Of a stretch of DNA of 13,392 bases, positions 7,063-13,366 are shown one piece after another. Positions within the stretch are counted from its first letter, which is position 1. The number at the start of each line of letters is the position of its first letter. The notes under the pieces were generated by a model. It was not told the DNA's origin and did no database searches. It saw only the letters and a list, made by a program, of their open reading frames with translations. The DNA lies in the NCBI GenBank assembly GCA_934249265.1, contig CAKQKQ010000052.1:1-13392 (forward strand), written 5' to 3'. The position numbers and the translations under genes are program-made. Source of the DNA: an uncultured Clostridia bacterium. Its GTDB lineage: Bacteria > Bacillota > Clostridia > Christensenellales > Borkfalkiaceae.

Positions 7063-7105
7063 TTGGAAACTTGCTTGCAAGGATTTACAATTTCGCATAT
7101 TACAA
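7063..7105. repeat. Exact 43-bp direct repeat, copy 2
   Basis: Same 43 bases as 6898-6940. It is followed directly by the three-hairpin block at 7110-7189. Confidence 0.85.
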
Positions 7106-7109
7106 ACTT

Positions 7110-7189
7110 AGAAGTGCAAAAATTTTATATTTTTGCTTAAGTCCGCAAGGACTTGAAAGATTTTGACTTTAGTCAAAAGATTTACTTCT
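7110..7189. repeat. Three hairpins enclosed by an outer inverted repeat
   Basis: Outer arms AGAAGT (7110-7115) and ACTTCT (7184-7189) enclose three stems: GCAAAAAT/ATTTTTGC, AAGTCC/GGACTT and TTTTGACT/AGTCAAAA. If transcribed this could fold as a closed four-way junction. It resembles the 1395-1751 array in design but has different linkers. Confidence 0.6.
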
Positions 7190-7407
7190 TATAGTTTATG
7201 CCTATTTACCGCTCGAAACACAAGCGCGCGACAATAATTTGTTATATTTTAATAATCTAATATATCTGTATTTAATTTAAACCCTAATTTCAATTATATC
7301 ATTTTTTTAGTCATTTTACAACCAAAAAACGATAATTTTATTTGTAAAACCAAATCAAAACACAATTTAGATTGTAATTTCATTTTTTAGCATCGATTTA
7401 AAAGCGT

Positions 7408-7506
7408 TTAAAACACGTCTAAACTGCCCTTTTTGACGATTTTACGCAATACGTATGCCGTAAACACGGCAATACCGCCGACAACACCACATTGCAAATA
7501 CTGCAT
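7408..7506 (-). CDS. Candidate 32-residue membrane peptide (uncertain)
   Basis: ATG 7506 opens a 32-codon frame ending in TAA at 7408-7410. The peptide has a hydrophobic stretch, CGVVGGIAVFTAYVL (6-20), followed by a positive tail, RKIVKKG (21-27): the pattern of a single-pass small membrane protein. I see no ribosome binding site before the ATG; a TTG three codons upstream is an alternative. The frame lies downstream of the ATPase terminator with no clear promoter. The FTAYVLRKI portion is encoded by the 27-bp repeat that recurs at 5603-5629 in an equally open frame with a different tail. It may be a decayed gene piece or coincidence. Confidence 0.2.
   Translation of the reverse strand: MQYLQCGVVGGIAVFTAYVLRKIVKKGSLDVF
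7439..7465. repeat. 27-bp dispersed repeat, copy 2
   Basis: Identical over 27 bases to 5603-5629, in the same orientation. Flanks are not conserved beyond a few bases. Confidence 0.7.
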
Positions 7507-7572
7507 AGCCGCCAATAACAGTATGCAATAAACGCAATAAAGCCGCCTTTAAATATCGATATTAAAGTCGTA

Positions 7573-7610
7573 AAAAAGGTTTCCGCGAAAACAAGCGGAA
7601 ACCTTTTAAT
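7573..7610 (-). terminator. Intrinsic terminator of the ABC ATPase gene
   Basis: Minus-strand hairpin with arms AAAAGGTTTCCGC and GCGGAAACCTTTT (13 bp, short loop) running into six U. It lies within 15-50 bases after the stop codon at 7623. Confidence 0.9.
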
Positions 7611-7622
7611 ATAATTCAAAAA

Positions 7623-8888
7623 TTATTTCTTTTTGCCTTTTTTCTCGTTTGCTGCCCTAATGGAAGCGGCGATACCCAATTCGTTTTCCTTTTCGGGAAT
7701 GTAAGTCTTTGTACCTACGCCGTCAAGGATAGAATCTTCGGTTTCTTTATCGAAGAGGTGGCAATGCAATACGTCGAGCGCAAGAGTAATCTCTTGTCCT
7801 CTTTCGGTAGAAGTTCTACTGCTTACCTTTGCAACCATGCTTGTCTTCTTGCTGCCTACAAGTGCTTCGATATCGTCGTCCGCAGTGGACTCGTTGGCAA
7901 ACATACAGTAAAGCAACGTTTCCGCGCCGAGTTTTTCAACGACGTCAACTTTAACTTTCAACAAGTTTTCGCTTGTCTTTGACTTAAATTCTTCGTCGTC
8001 GTGCATATCTTCGGGTCTGATACCGAATACGACCGCTTTGCCCGTATTGAGGTACTCTTCAAGACCCAAAATCTTATCGGACTTATTCTTGGGAAGAGCA
8101 ATCTTGTGACCGTTGAACTCGATGAAAACCTTGTCCTTCGTACCGGTCAAAACGGCGTCAAAGAAGTTCATTTGAGGAGAGCCGATGAAACCTGCAACGA
8201 AGAGGTTTGCGGGGCAATCGTAAAGGTTTTGCGGAGTATCTACTTGTTGAATAAGACCGTCCTTCATTACGACGATACGAGTACCCATCGTCATAGCCTC
8301 GACTTGGTCGTGCGTAACGTAGATAAACGTAGTTTGAAGTCTGTGGTGAAGTTTTGTAATTTCAGTTCTCATTTGAGAACGGAGTTTTGCGTCGAGGTTG
8401 GAAAGAGGTTCGTCAAGAAGGAATACCTTGGGTTCTCTTACGATTGCTCTACCGAGCGCAACTCTTTGTTTTTGACCGCCTGACAAAGCCTTGGGCTTTC
8501 TTTGAAGATAAGTCTCGAGACCGAGTATTCTTGCAGCCTCTCTTACTCTTTCGTCGATTTCTGCCTTGGGCATTTTGCGGAGTTTAAGACCGAACGCCAT
8601 ATTGTCGTAAACGGTCATGTGCGGATACAACGCGTAGTTTTGGAAAACCATGGCTATATCTCTGTCTTTGGGTTGAACGTTGTTCATAAGTTTTCCGTCG
8701 ATATACAATTCGCCGTCGGAAATTTCCTCGAGACCTGCAATCATACGAAGCGTGGTAGACTTACCACAACCGGAAGGACCTACGAAAACGATAAACTCTT
8801 TGTCTTGAATATCCAAAGTAAAATCCGTAACGGCAACGACGCCTGACTGATAAACTTTGTATATATCCTTTAATAATAAACTTGACAT
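7623..8888 (-). CDS. CUT1-type sugar ABC transporter ATPase (MsmK/UgpC/MalK family)
   Basis: 421 residues. It powers carbohydrate importers at the inner face of the membrane. The nucleotide-binding domain is complete: Walker A GPSGCGKST (37-45), Q-loop VFQNYALYPHM (81-91), signature LSGGQKQR (135-142), Walker B VFLLDE (155-160) and the switch histidine in THDQ (H193). The rest is the regulatory TOBE-type domain found in MalK and MsmK, here somewhat longer than usual, ending in a lysine-rich tail. An AGGAGG site 10 bases before ATG 8888 fixes the start. It has its own promoter and terminator and no permease or binding-protein gene beside it. Such orphan ATPases, for example MsmK in streptococci, are known to serve several sugar transporters; that role is my inference here. 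Confidence 0.95.
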   Translation of the reverse strand: MSSLLLKDIYKVYQSGVVAVTDFTLDIQDKEFIVFVGPSGCGKSTTLRMIAGLEEISDGELYIDGKLMNNVQPKDRDIAMVFQNYALYPHMTVYDNMAFGLKLRKMPKAEIDERVREAARILGLETYLQRKPKALSGGQKQRVALGRAIVREPKVFLLDEPLSNLDAKLRSQMRTEITKLHHRLQTTFIYVTHDQVEAMTMGTRIVVMKDGLIQQVDTPQNLYDCPANLFVAGFIGSPQMNFFDAVLTGTKDKVFIEFNGHKIALPKNKSDKILGLEEYLNTGKAVVFGIRPEDMHDDEEFKSKTSENLLKVKVDVVEKLGAETLLYCMFANESTADDDIEALVGSKKTSMVAKVSSRTSTERGQEITLALDVLHCHLFDKETEDSILDGVGTKTYIPEKENELGIAASIRAANEKKGKKK

Positions 8889-8922
8889 TTATCGGATTCC
8901 TCCTAATCATATTTATGGTTAT

Positions 8923-8951
8923 ATTGTAACCTATTTGCGCGACAATTTCAA
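8923..8951 (-). promoter_or_regulatory. Sigma-A promoter of the ABC ATPase gene
   Basis: Minus strand: -35 TTGAAA (8946-8951), 17-base spacer, -10 TACAAT (8923-8928). The transcript would start near 8916, leaving a leader of about 28 nt. Confidence 0.75.
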
Positions 8952-9076
8952 TAGCAAAAGCAACAAATTTTTGCCCTTAAATTATATATATTGCACAAAT
9001 TTTATGTTTTTCGTACCCTTTTTGCCCATTTTTACCCCTTTTTGAGTCTCTAAATTTAATTTTCACAAAACAACTA

Positions 9077-9105
9077 TTGTATTTTGTGCAATAATTTGAT
9101 ATAAT
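9077..9105 (+). promoter_or_regulatory. Sigma-A promoter of the carbamoyltransferase-like gene
   Basis: -35 TTGTAT (9077-9082), 17-base spacer, -10 TATAAT (9100-9105). Predicted start near 9112, leaving a leader of about 205 nt. Confidence 0.65.
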
Positions 9106-9317
9106 TTAATAACAAACAAATCGCATTTAATGCGCAAGCAAATCGCGCGAACGAATTTAAACAAATTTAAACCGACAAACAAAACGCAATTAAATCCGAT
9201 TTAAAAAAAACAATTTACACAGCCGATTAAAAAGGCAAAAAACGCTGCGCAAATTATTTTACAAACAAAGCATAATTAAAAACGGTTAAAACATTATTAT
9301 ATAACGGAGGGAATTTA

Positions 9318-10205
9318 ATGGATATCAACAAAGTATCGCCGAGAGATTATCTCAACACAAAACATTTACTTTCGCTGTCTTCAACCGAAAGCGACGACAT
9401 TTATACTCTCGTAAAAAAATCTAAAGAAATAAAACTTCGCAGAAAAGCGGGAGAAAAATTTTCTTCATTGAGCGGCAAAAACATAGTTTCGCTCGCAAAA
9501 AAATCTTACGTTACAAACAGACTCGCATTTGAAATGGCGGTGCAAAGTTTGGGCGGCAACGCGTATTCCGTTTCGCTTACGGGCGCGGAAATCGAGGAAA
9601 TTTTAAAAGACGTCGATACTTTCCGCTCTCTTCCCATGCTGGGCGTTTCGGCGGTTGTCGTAAACACAGCCATTACCGAGGACGCCGAACTCATCAAAAG
9701 CATCACCTCCGTGCCTATTATCAACACGATCGCGTGCAACCATTTAGCCGCTCTTTTGACCACGTGGGAAAAGAAAAACAAACTTTCCGATTTAAAAATG
9801 GCAATTGTCGGCAAATACGGCAAAATGCAAAACTCTCTCGTAAGCGGCGCGGTTAAGTGCGGCATGACGGTAAACATTGTAAGCACGACTTGCCGTCCCG
9901 ACGAAGAATTTTTGGAAACTTGCAAACTTTACGGCGACGTATATCATTATAACAACCTTAAAGAAGGAATACACGGCGCAGACGTTGTGTACGTGCTTAA
10001 AGACAGCGACGGAATGTGCATAGATAAAGACAACATTTGTTACGCTGCGGAAGACGCAACGGTAATCGCATCAAACCCCGTGGCGAGGGATATTTCGGTA
10101 TCGTCGGAAATACTCGACGGCGAACACGCAGCCGTTGCCGAACAAACCGAAAACCTACTTTACGTAGAACAAACCGTGCTTTCAATGCTCCTTAAAAATA
10201 AATAA
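9318..10205 (+). CDS. Carbamoyltransferase-fold protein with eroded catalytic motifs
   Basis: 295 residues, slightly shorter than ornithine carbamoyltransferase (about 305-335). The two-domain pattern is readable: FLxL-like start (HLLSLSS, 16-22), KLRRKAGEKFSSLSGKNIVSL (39-59), LGGNAYSVS (78-86), LAALLTTWE (143-151), MAIVGKYGKMQNSLVSGAV (161-179) and GADVVYVLKDSDG (220-232). The residues that do chemistry in the family are not: STRTR is YVTNR (64-68), HPxQ is IACN (138-141) and HCLP is ASNP (251-254). The SMG ornithine-side motif is SDG. Canonical catalysis with carbamoyl phosphate is therefore unlikely. A GGAGGG site 6 bases upstream fixes the start. It is transcribed alone, with no arginine-pathway genes nearby. 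It could be a regulator or an enzyme for another substrate. The fold assignment is firm; activity is unknown. Confidence 0.8.
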   Translation: MDINKVSPRDYLNTKHLLSLSSTESDDIYTLVKKSKEIKLRRKAGEKFSSLSGKNIVSLAKKSYVTNRLAFEMAVQSLGGNAYSVSLTGAEIEEILKDVDTFRSLPMLGVSAVVVNTAITEDAELIKSITSVPIINTIACNHLAALLTTWEKKNKLSDLKMAIVGKYGKMQNSLVSGAVKCGMTVNIVSTTCRPDEEFLETCKLYGDVYHYNNLKEGIHGADVVYVLKDSDGMCIDKDNICYAAEDATVIASNPVARDISVSSEILDGEHAAVAEQTENLLYVEQTVLSMLLKNK

Positions 10206-10335
10206 CCTTCGACATTTTAAGTTGCGCTATTTAATCGACGCATTAGATTACTTTGTGTAAAATTAAAGCACAATAAAATCATAATAAAATAAACTAAAAA
10301 GAATATTTTTTAATTGATTTATTGCCATATATTTA

Positions 10336-10393
10336 GCCTCCTCTTGTGCCAACCGAGCGAGGGTGACACGCGGTACGCGTGACGGAGGGATTG
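10336..10393. repeat. Palindromic MITE-like intergenic element
   Basis: Outer arms CCTCC (10337-10341) and GGAGG (10384-10388) enclose CACGCG/CGCGTG (10367-10381, 3-nt loop). It is far more GC-rich than its flanks. From memory, closely similar elements (GCCTCC...TGACGGAGGGATT) are common between genes in gut Clostridia; I cannot confirm by search. Confidence 0.6.
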
Positions 10394-10443
10394 TAAAGAC
10401 AAATTTCAATAAAAATCTAAATAATAAAAATAAAGACAATATT

Positions 10444-10476
10444 AAAGCCGTCGGGAATAAATCTCAGCGGCTTTTT
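10444..10476 (+). terminator. Intrinsic terminator downstream of the carbamoyltransferase-like gene
   Basis: Arms AAAGCCG (10444-10450) and CGGCTTT (10468-10474) with a 17-nt loop, then a short U-run. It lies about 240 bases after the stop codon, beyond the palindromic element. Confidence 0.6.
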
Positions 10477-10653
10477 AAATGCTTAAATTGTTTATTTTGT
10501 GATTTTTAAAATCTTTATATTATAATTAAAAACGTTCAATATAAATTCAAACGCTCAACGCAACTTAAATCACTTGAAAAATTTAACAACGCTAAATTTT
10601 TATAAAAAAATCCGCGATTTTGCAAATATTAAGCGCAAAATTATAAACGTAAA

Positions 10654-11586
10654 TTATTTAGTTATGTTTACCGATAATTTGCCGTTTTCCACTTTCATTT
10701 CGTCCATTCTGAAAGTGCGAGTATCGACGTCCTTCTTTTCTTCGCCGATCGTTCTGCCGTGATAGAAAATGTAATATTTCCCGTCGTGATAAAGCACGCT
10801 GTTATGCCCCGTGCCCTCTACAAATTCGTTTTTCCTCACGAGCGGCGCATAAGTGTTTTCGTCGGGATATTTTTTGAAATTCAACTTTCTTAAATCGTCG
10901 GTTTCGCCCTTTGCCGTAGCATAACCGATGAAATAAGTCTCCTTTTGATAACAAGAGCCGCTGTACATTAAATAATGCCAATCGCCGTCTTTAAAGTAAA
11001 ACGCACCCTCTATCGTGTACCAATGTTGACCCTTTTTAAAACGGTCTTTTTCAAACAACTCTTCGTCGAGCGAAGGTCTCACCACCGAAACGGGCTTGCC
11101 TTCGACGTGAAGCGGGTCGGTCATTTTGTCGAGGAGAATATAAGTCCCCGCCCTAACGGGTGCGTCCCAGTCGTTGTTGCAGTAGAAAATATAAAGTCCG
11201 CTGTCGGTATTTACCACGTGAGCGTCGATAGAAAACGGCGGCAACAATTCGCAGCAGAACTTCCATTCGCCCTCCGGCGTGTCAGCCACGGCGACTTGTA
11301 ATCTTTGCGTATGCACGTCCGTTTCACCCTCTTTCATCGAGGAATAATACATATAATATTTGCCTTGATAATACAATACCGAAGGCGCCCAATATTCCTT
11401 TTCGCCCTCTCTTTTATAGCATAATCCTAGATATTCCCAACCTTTGTCGATATAATCGCTTCTGTAAAGTTGAACGCCTTGAGAATGAGTCGCATAAACG
11501 TAAAACTTGCCGTTTGCCTCGATTACGTAAGGGTCGGCTTGTCCTTCGGGAGCAATGTCGTTGGGTCTTCTGACGTATAAATCCAT
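10654..11586 (-). CDS. Glycoside hydrolase family 43 enzyme, cytoplasmic (second)
   Basis: 310 residues, one GH43 propeller and no signal peptide. Catalytic acids are placed as in the family: D18 in GQADPYV, D121 in FSIDAHV and E193 in YTIEGAFYF; H261 in GTGHNSV is the conserved central histidine. YWAPSV (65-70) matches the usual WAP motif. It differs strongly from the other GH43 in this window, so the two belong to different subfamilies and probably cut different linkages. The start follows an AGGAGG site with a short 4-base spacing. The gene is monocistronic with a good promoter. The last 25 residues (about 286-310) extend past the final propeller strands but are too short for a carbohydrate-binding module. 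Substrate is not readable; arabinosides or xylosides are likely. Confidence 0.92.
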   Translation of the reverse strand: MDLYVRRPNDIAPEGQADPYVIEANGKFYVYATHSQGVQLYRSDYIDKGWEYLGLCYKREGEKEYWAPSVLYYQGKYYMYYSSMKEGETDVHTQRLQVAVADTPEGEWKFCCELLPPFSIDAHVVNTDSGLYIFYCNNDWDAPVRAGTYILLDKMTDPLHVEGKPVSVVRPSLDEELFEKDRFKKGQHWYTIEGAFYFKDGDWHYLMYSGSCYQKETYFIGYATAKGETDDLRKLNFKKYPDENTYAPLVRKNEFVEGTGHNSVLYHDGKYYIFYHGRTIGEEKKDVDTRTFRMDEMKVENGKLSVNITK

Positions 11587-11627
11587 ATTTCCTCCTAAAC
11601 CGTTGCGGTTTTGTTTTTAACTCACAC

Positions 11628-11656
11628 ATTGTAACATAAACCTTAAACTTTTGCAA
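11628..11656 (-). promoter_or_regulatory. Sigma-A promoter of the second GH43 gene
   Basis: Minus strand: -35 TTGCAA (11651-11656), 17-base spacer ending in TGT, -10 TACAAT (11628-11633), so also an extended -10. Start near 11621, leader about 35 nt. Confidence 0.75.
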
Positions 11657-11802
11657 TATTTTTGCGTAATTTTAATAGGTTTGAAGTAAAAACGGCGGTT
11701 ATATGCGCGCTTTTATATATTCGCATATGCGCAACCGAGCAAAATTTAACGCGTTTTACCTTATAAAAATTTCTCAATGCGCATAAAACCACGACAAAAC
11801 GC

Positions 11803-11831
11803 TTGACAAATAATCGGCGCGGAAATATAAT
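11803..11831 (+). promoter_or_regulatory. Consensus sigma-A promoter of thiT
   Basis: Perfect -35 TTGACA (11803-11808), 17-base spacer and perfect -10 TATAAT (11826-11831). The start near 11838 places the riboswitch at the very beginning of the transcript. Confidence 0.9.
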
Positions 11832-11848
11832 AAACACGAATTTAATAT

Positions 11849-11925
11849 TTGCCGAGGGGTGCTTAAATTTTTTAGGCTGAGATTATACCCTTTGAACATG
11901 CTCGGATAATACCGAGAATGGACCA
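11849..11925 (+). ncRNA. TPP riboswitch (THI element)
   Basis: The conserved core is present in order: GAGGGGTGC (11854-11862), a variable P3 loop, GGCTGAGATTATACCC (11875-11890), TTTGAACATG (11891-11900), the P4 stem CTCGG/CCGAG (11901-11905 with 11912-11916) enclosing ATAATA, and AATGGA. Thiamine pyrophosphate binding to this RNA normally shuts off thiamine genes. A terminator follows within 20 bases, and the next gene is a thiamine transporter, which agrees. Exact outer boundaries are approximate. Confidence 0.95.
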
Positions 11926-11941
11926 GAGACTGCTATTATAC

Positions 11942-11970
11942 CCCTCCTTTTAGGAGGGATTTTTTATTTT
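11942..11970 (+). terminator. Riboswitch-controlled terminator of thiT
   Basis: A 7-bp stem CCCTCCT/AGGAGGG (11942-11948 with 11952-11958) and a 3-nt loop are followed by ATTTTTTATTTT. The upstream arm overlaps ACCCCTC (11940-11946), which is the exact complement of GAGGGGT (11854-11860) in the aptamer. Without ligand that pairing would break the terminator; with ligand the terminator would form. Confidence 0.85.
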
Positions 11971-12011
11971 CTTAAAGTCTAATACTCCACCTTGAGCAAA
12001 AAGGAGAAATT

Positions 12012-13094
12012 ATGATTTTTGAAAAACTCACTTTGCAAGGCATCGACCAAAAGCAATTGAAACTTATCATTGCCGCTTTGGCTTCGTTCAGCCTTTACCT
12101 CACGATCGCGCTTGCGGTTTGTATTACGGTTGCCGCAGTAATTGTGTACAAAACCAATAAAGACGGTATGCAACAATTTGCCAAAAAGGCAGTAAACGTC
12201 GTGTTCGGTTACAGCGTTGCGCTTATTGCCGTGTTCTTATTTTTAAACATTTCGAGGTCGATTCTTAAAGAAGAAATTTTGACCCCCTATTATTGGTTCT
12301 TGGCATTTGCCGCTGTAGGAGCAATTCTTTTGGCGGTCGGTTACGTTTTAAACAAAAAATGTCCCGAAATAAAGAAAATTTACAACATTTGCGCTCTTGC
12401 CGCAATGGCAATATTCGCGCTTTTGCTTATAATTTTTATAAAAGGCGATTCTTACTACACTCCGTCAAACAAGGCGTTGTTCTATATTCTTTCCGCAATT
12501 CTTTGCGTGGTGATTTTCGGCGGAGCGTTCTTCTTCAATAAAGAAAGCGAAAACAATGCAAAATACGTCACTTATGCGGGCGTATGTATCGCAACTTCTT
12601 ACGCTTTGTCTTTCGTAAAGTTTTTGCAAATGCCTCAAGGCGGTTCGATTACCCTTGCAAGTATGTTGCCGCTTATGTTGTTTGCATATAAATTCGGCAC
12701 TAAAAAAGGCGTGCTCGCTGGCTTTATTTACGGACTTTTACAACTTATTCAAAACCCCGTAATTTATCACCCGTTGCAAATGTTTATGGACTATATGGTA
12801 GCGTTTTCCGCATTGGGTCTTACGGGAATGTTTAGAAAATTTAACTTCCTTAAAGACAACGACGTAGTAAAATTTGCACTCGGCGCGTTTGTTGCCGGCA
12901 CGCTTAGATATCTTTGCCACGTAGTAACGGGCGTTTACGTGTTCTACACTTGGGCGCAAGAAGGATACAGCGCGGTTGCTTGGGGCTTTGTTTACAACGC
13001 TTTCGTTTACGTAGATTTGGCTATTGTTTTGGTTGTCGGTTGCCTTGTTCTTTTAAACAAATCCTTTAAAAACCGCTTTTTATACAACGACTGA
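12012..13094 (+). CDS. thiT: Thiamine ECF transporter S component with extra N-terminal membrane module
   Basis: 360 residues, about twice the usual ThiT length (around 190). Residues 184-348 are the ThiT domain: GGSITLASMLPLMLFAYKFG (210-229), HPLQMFMDYMVAF (253-265), RYLCHVVTGVYVF (299-311) and a late asparagine (N329) match the thiamine-binding family. It captures thiamine in the membrane and needs an EcfT/EcfA module encoded elsewhere. Residues 1-180 are extra: about five hydrophobic helices (near 18-46, 62-80, 95-113, 124-143 and 155-175) with short charged loops and no motif I recognise. An AAGGAG site 5 bases before ATG 12012 fixes the start, and the hydrophobic frame is continuous, so this is not two genes read together. 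Upstream are a consensus promoter and a TPP riboswitch, which support the thiamine role. Confidence 0.9.
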   Translation: MIFEKLTLQGIDQKQLKLIIAALASFSLYLTIALAVCITVAAVIVYKTNKDGMQQFAKKAVNVVFGYSVALIAVFLFLNISRSILKEEILTPYYWFLAFAAVGAILLAVGYVLNKKCPEIKKIYNICALAAMAIFALLLIIFIKGDSYYTPSNKALFYILSAILCVVIFGGAFFFNKESENNAKYVTYAGVCIATSYALSFVKFLQMPQGGSITLASMLPLMLFAYKFGTKKGVLAGFIYGLLQLIQNPVIYHPLQMFMDYMVAFSALGLTGMFRKFNFLKDNDVVKFALGAFVAGTLRYLCHVVTGVYVFYTWAQEGYSAVAWGFVYNAFVYVDLAIVLVVGCLVLLNKSFKNRFLYND

Positions 13095-13137
13095 TTTTAA
13101 ATAATTGATTTTAATAAAGCGATTTAAACTATCGGTC

Positions 13138-13190
13138 GATTTTATTTTAAACGTTAAAACTATTAGATTTTAATTAATTAATTTGCACAC
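13138..13190. repeat. 53-bp imperfect direct repeat, copy 1
   Basis: It starts GATTTTATTTTAAACGTTAA and ends ATTTGCACAC. Copy 2 lies at 13247-13300 with only a handful of differences, 109 bp downstream. A partial third similarity (AATTGATTTTAATAAAG) precedes copy 1. Confidence 0.75.
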
Positions 13191-13246
13191 ATTTAAAAAA
13201 TAAAACTTCAATTTATTTCACAATATTTATTTTAAATAAAGTAATT

Positions 13247-13300
13247 GATTTTATTTAAAACGTTAAAATCATTAGGTTTTAATTAACTAATTTTGCACAC
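13247..13300. repeat. 53-bp imperfect direct repeat, copy 2
   Basis: It starts GATTTTATTTAAAACGTTAA and ends TTTTGCACAC; 54 bases because of one extra T. See copy 1. Confidence 0.75.
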
Positions 13301-13324
13301 CCAACCCCTTAACATAACCCCTTT

Positions 13325-13366
13325 AAAAAACAACCCCTCGACTTTTGTTGAGGGGTTGTTTTTTTG
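13325..13366 (+). terminator. Strong, probably bidirectional terminator
   Basis: Arms AACAACCCCTC (13329-13339) and GAGGGGTTGTT (13350-13360) are perfectly complementary over 11 bp, extendable inward, followed by seven T (13359-13365). The A-run on the left (13325-13330) supplies a U-tract on the minus strand. It ends the thiT transcript and would also stop a converging gene beyond the right edge. Confidence 0.92.

Larger units (their letters stand above)
6811..7622. other. Repeat-rich spacer between the GH43 and ABC ATPase genes
   Basis: About 800 bases holding an exact 43-bp direct repeat, a cluster of hairpins (6898-7190), the second copy of the 27-bp repeat, a candidate 32-codon membrane peptide (7408-7506) and the ATPase terminator. 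A 66-codon minus-strand frame (7419-7619) starts inside that terminator hairpin and is not called. Confidence 0.6.
8889..9317. other. Divergent promoter region
   Basis: 429 bases between two genes transcribed away from each other. It holds one clear promoter for each direction, about 125 bp apart. A 62-codon frame (8857-9045) overlaps the ATPase start and is not called. The plus-strand leader (about 9112-9317) is AT-rich and contains the small palindrome GCATTTAATGC (9123-9133); I recognise no riboswitch in it. Confidence 0.6.
10206..10653. other. Spacer with palindromic element and terminator
   Basis: 448 bases between converging genes. It contains a palindromic element (10336-10393) and a plus-strand terminator (10444-10476). 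For the minus-strand GH43 gene ending at 10654, a weak hairpin ATTTTGC/GCAAAAT followed by a run of seven U (10606-10640) may be the terminator, though six bases separate stem and U-tract. No gene is supported; the 10574-10762 frame runs into the GH43 gene. Confidence 0.55.
11587..12011. other. Divergent control region of GH43 and thiT
   Basis: 425 bases with promoters in both directions, the TPP riboswitch and its terminator. Between the promoters a 7-bp inverted repeat ATATGCG/CGCATAT (11701-11707 and 11722-11728) could be an operator; no regulator is assigned. The 64-codon frame at 11643-11837 is not called. Confidence 0.6.
13095..13328. other. AT-rich spacer after thiT
   Basis: No gene is visible. 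It holds two copies of a 53-54 bp direct repeat and ends at a strong terminator. Confidence 0.6.

Noticed and set aside
7419..7619. 66-codon minus-strand frame after the ABC ATPase
   Set aside because: Its start codon and first residues lie inside the ATPase terminator hairpin and it has no ribosome binding site.
8857..9045. 62-codon plus-strand frame in the divergent promoter region
   Set aside because: It overlaps the ATPase start codon and both of its promoter elements, and has no ribosome binding site.
9112..9317. Arginine (ArgR) operator or riboswitch before the carbamoyltransferase-like gene
   Set aside because: Only a short GCATTTAATGC palindrome is visible in very AT-rich DNA; no paired ARG boxes could be recognised.
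11643..11837. 64-codon minus-strand frame upstream of the second GH43 gene
   Set aside because: It spans the thiT promoter and the GH43 -35 element and resembles no protein I know.
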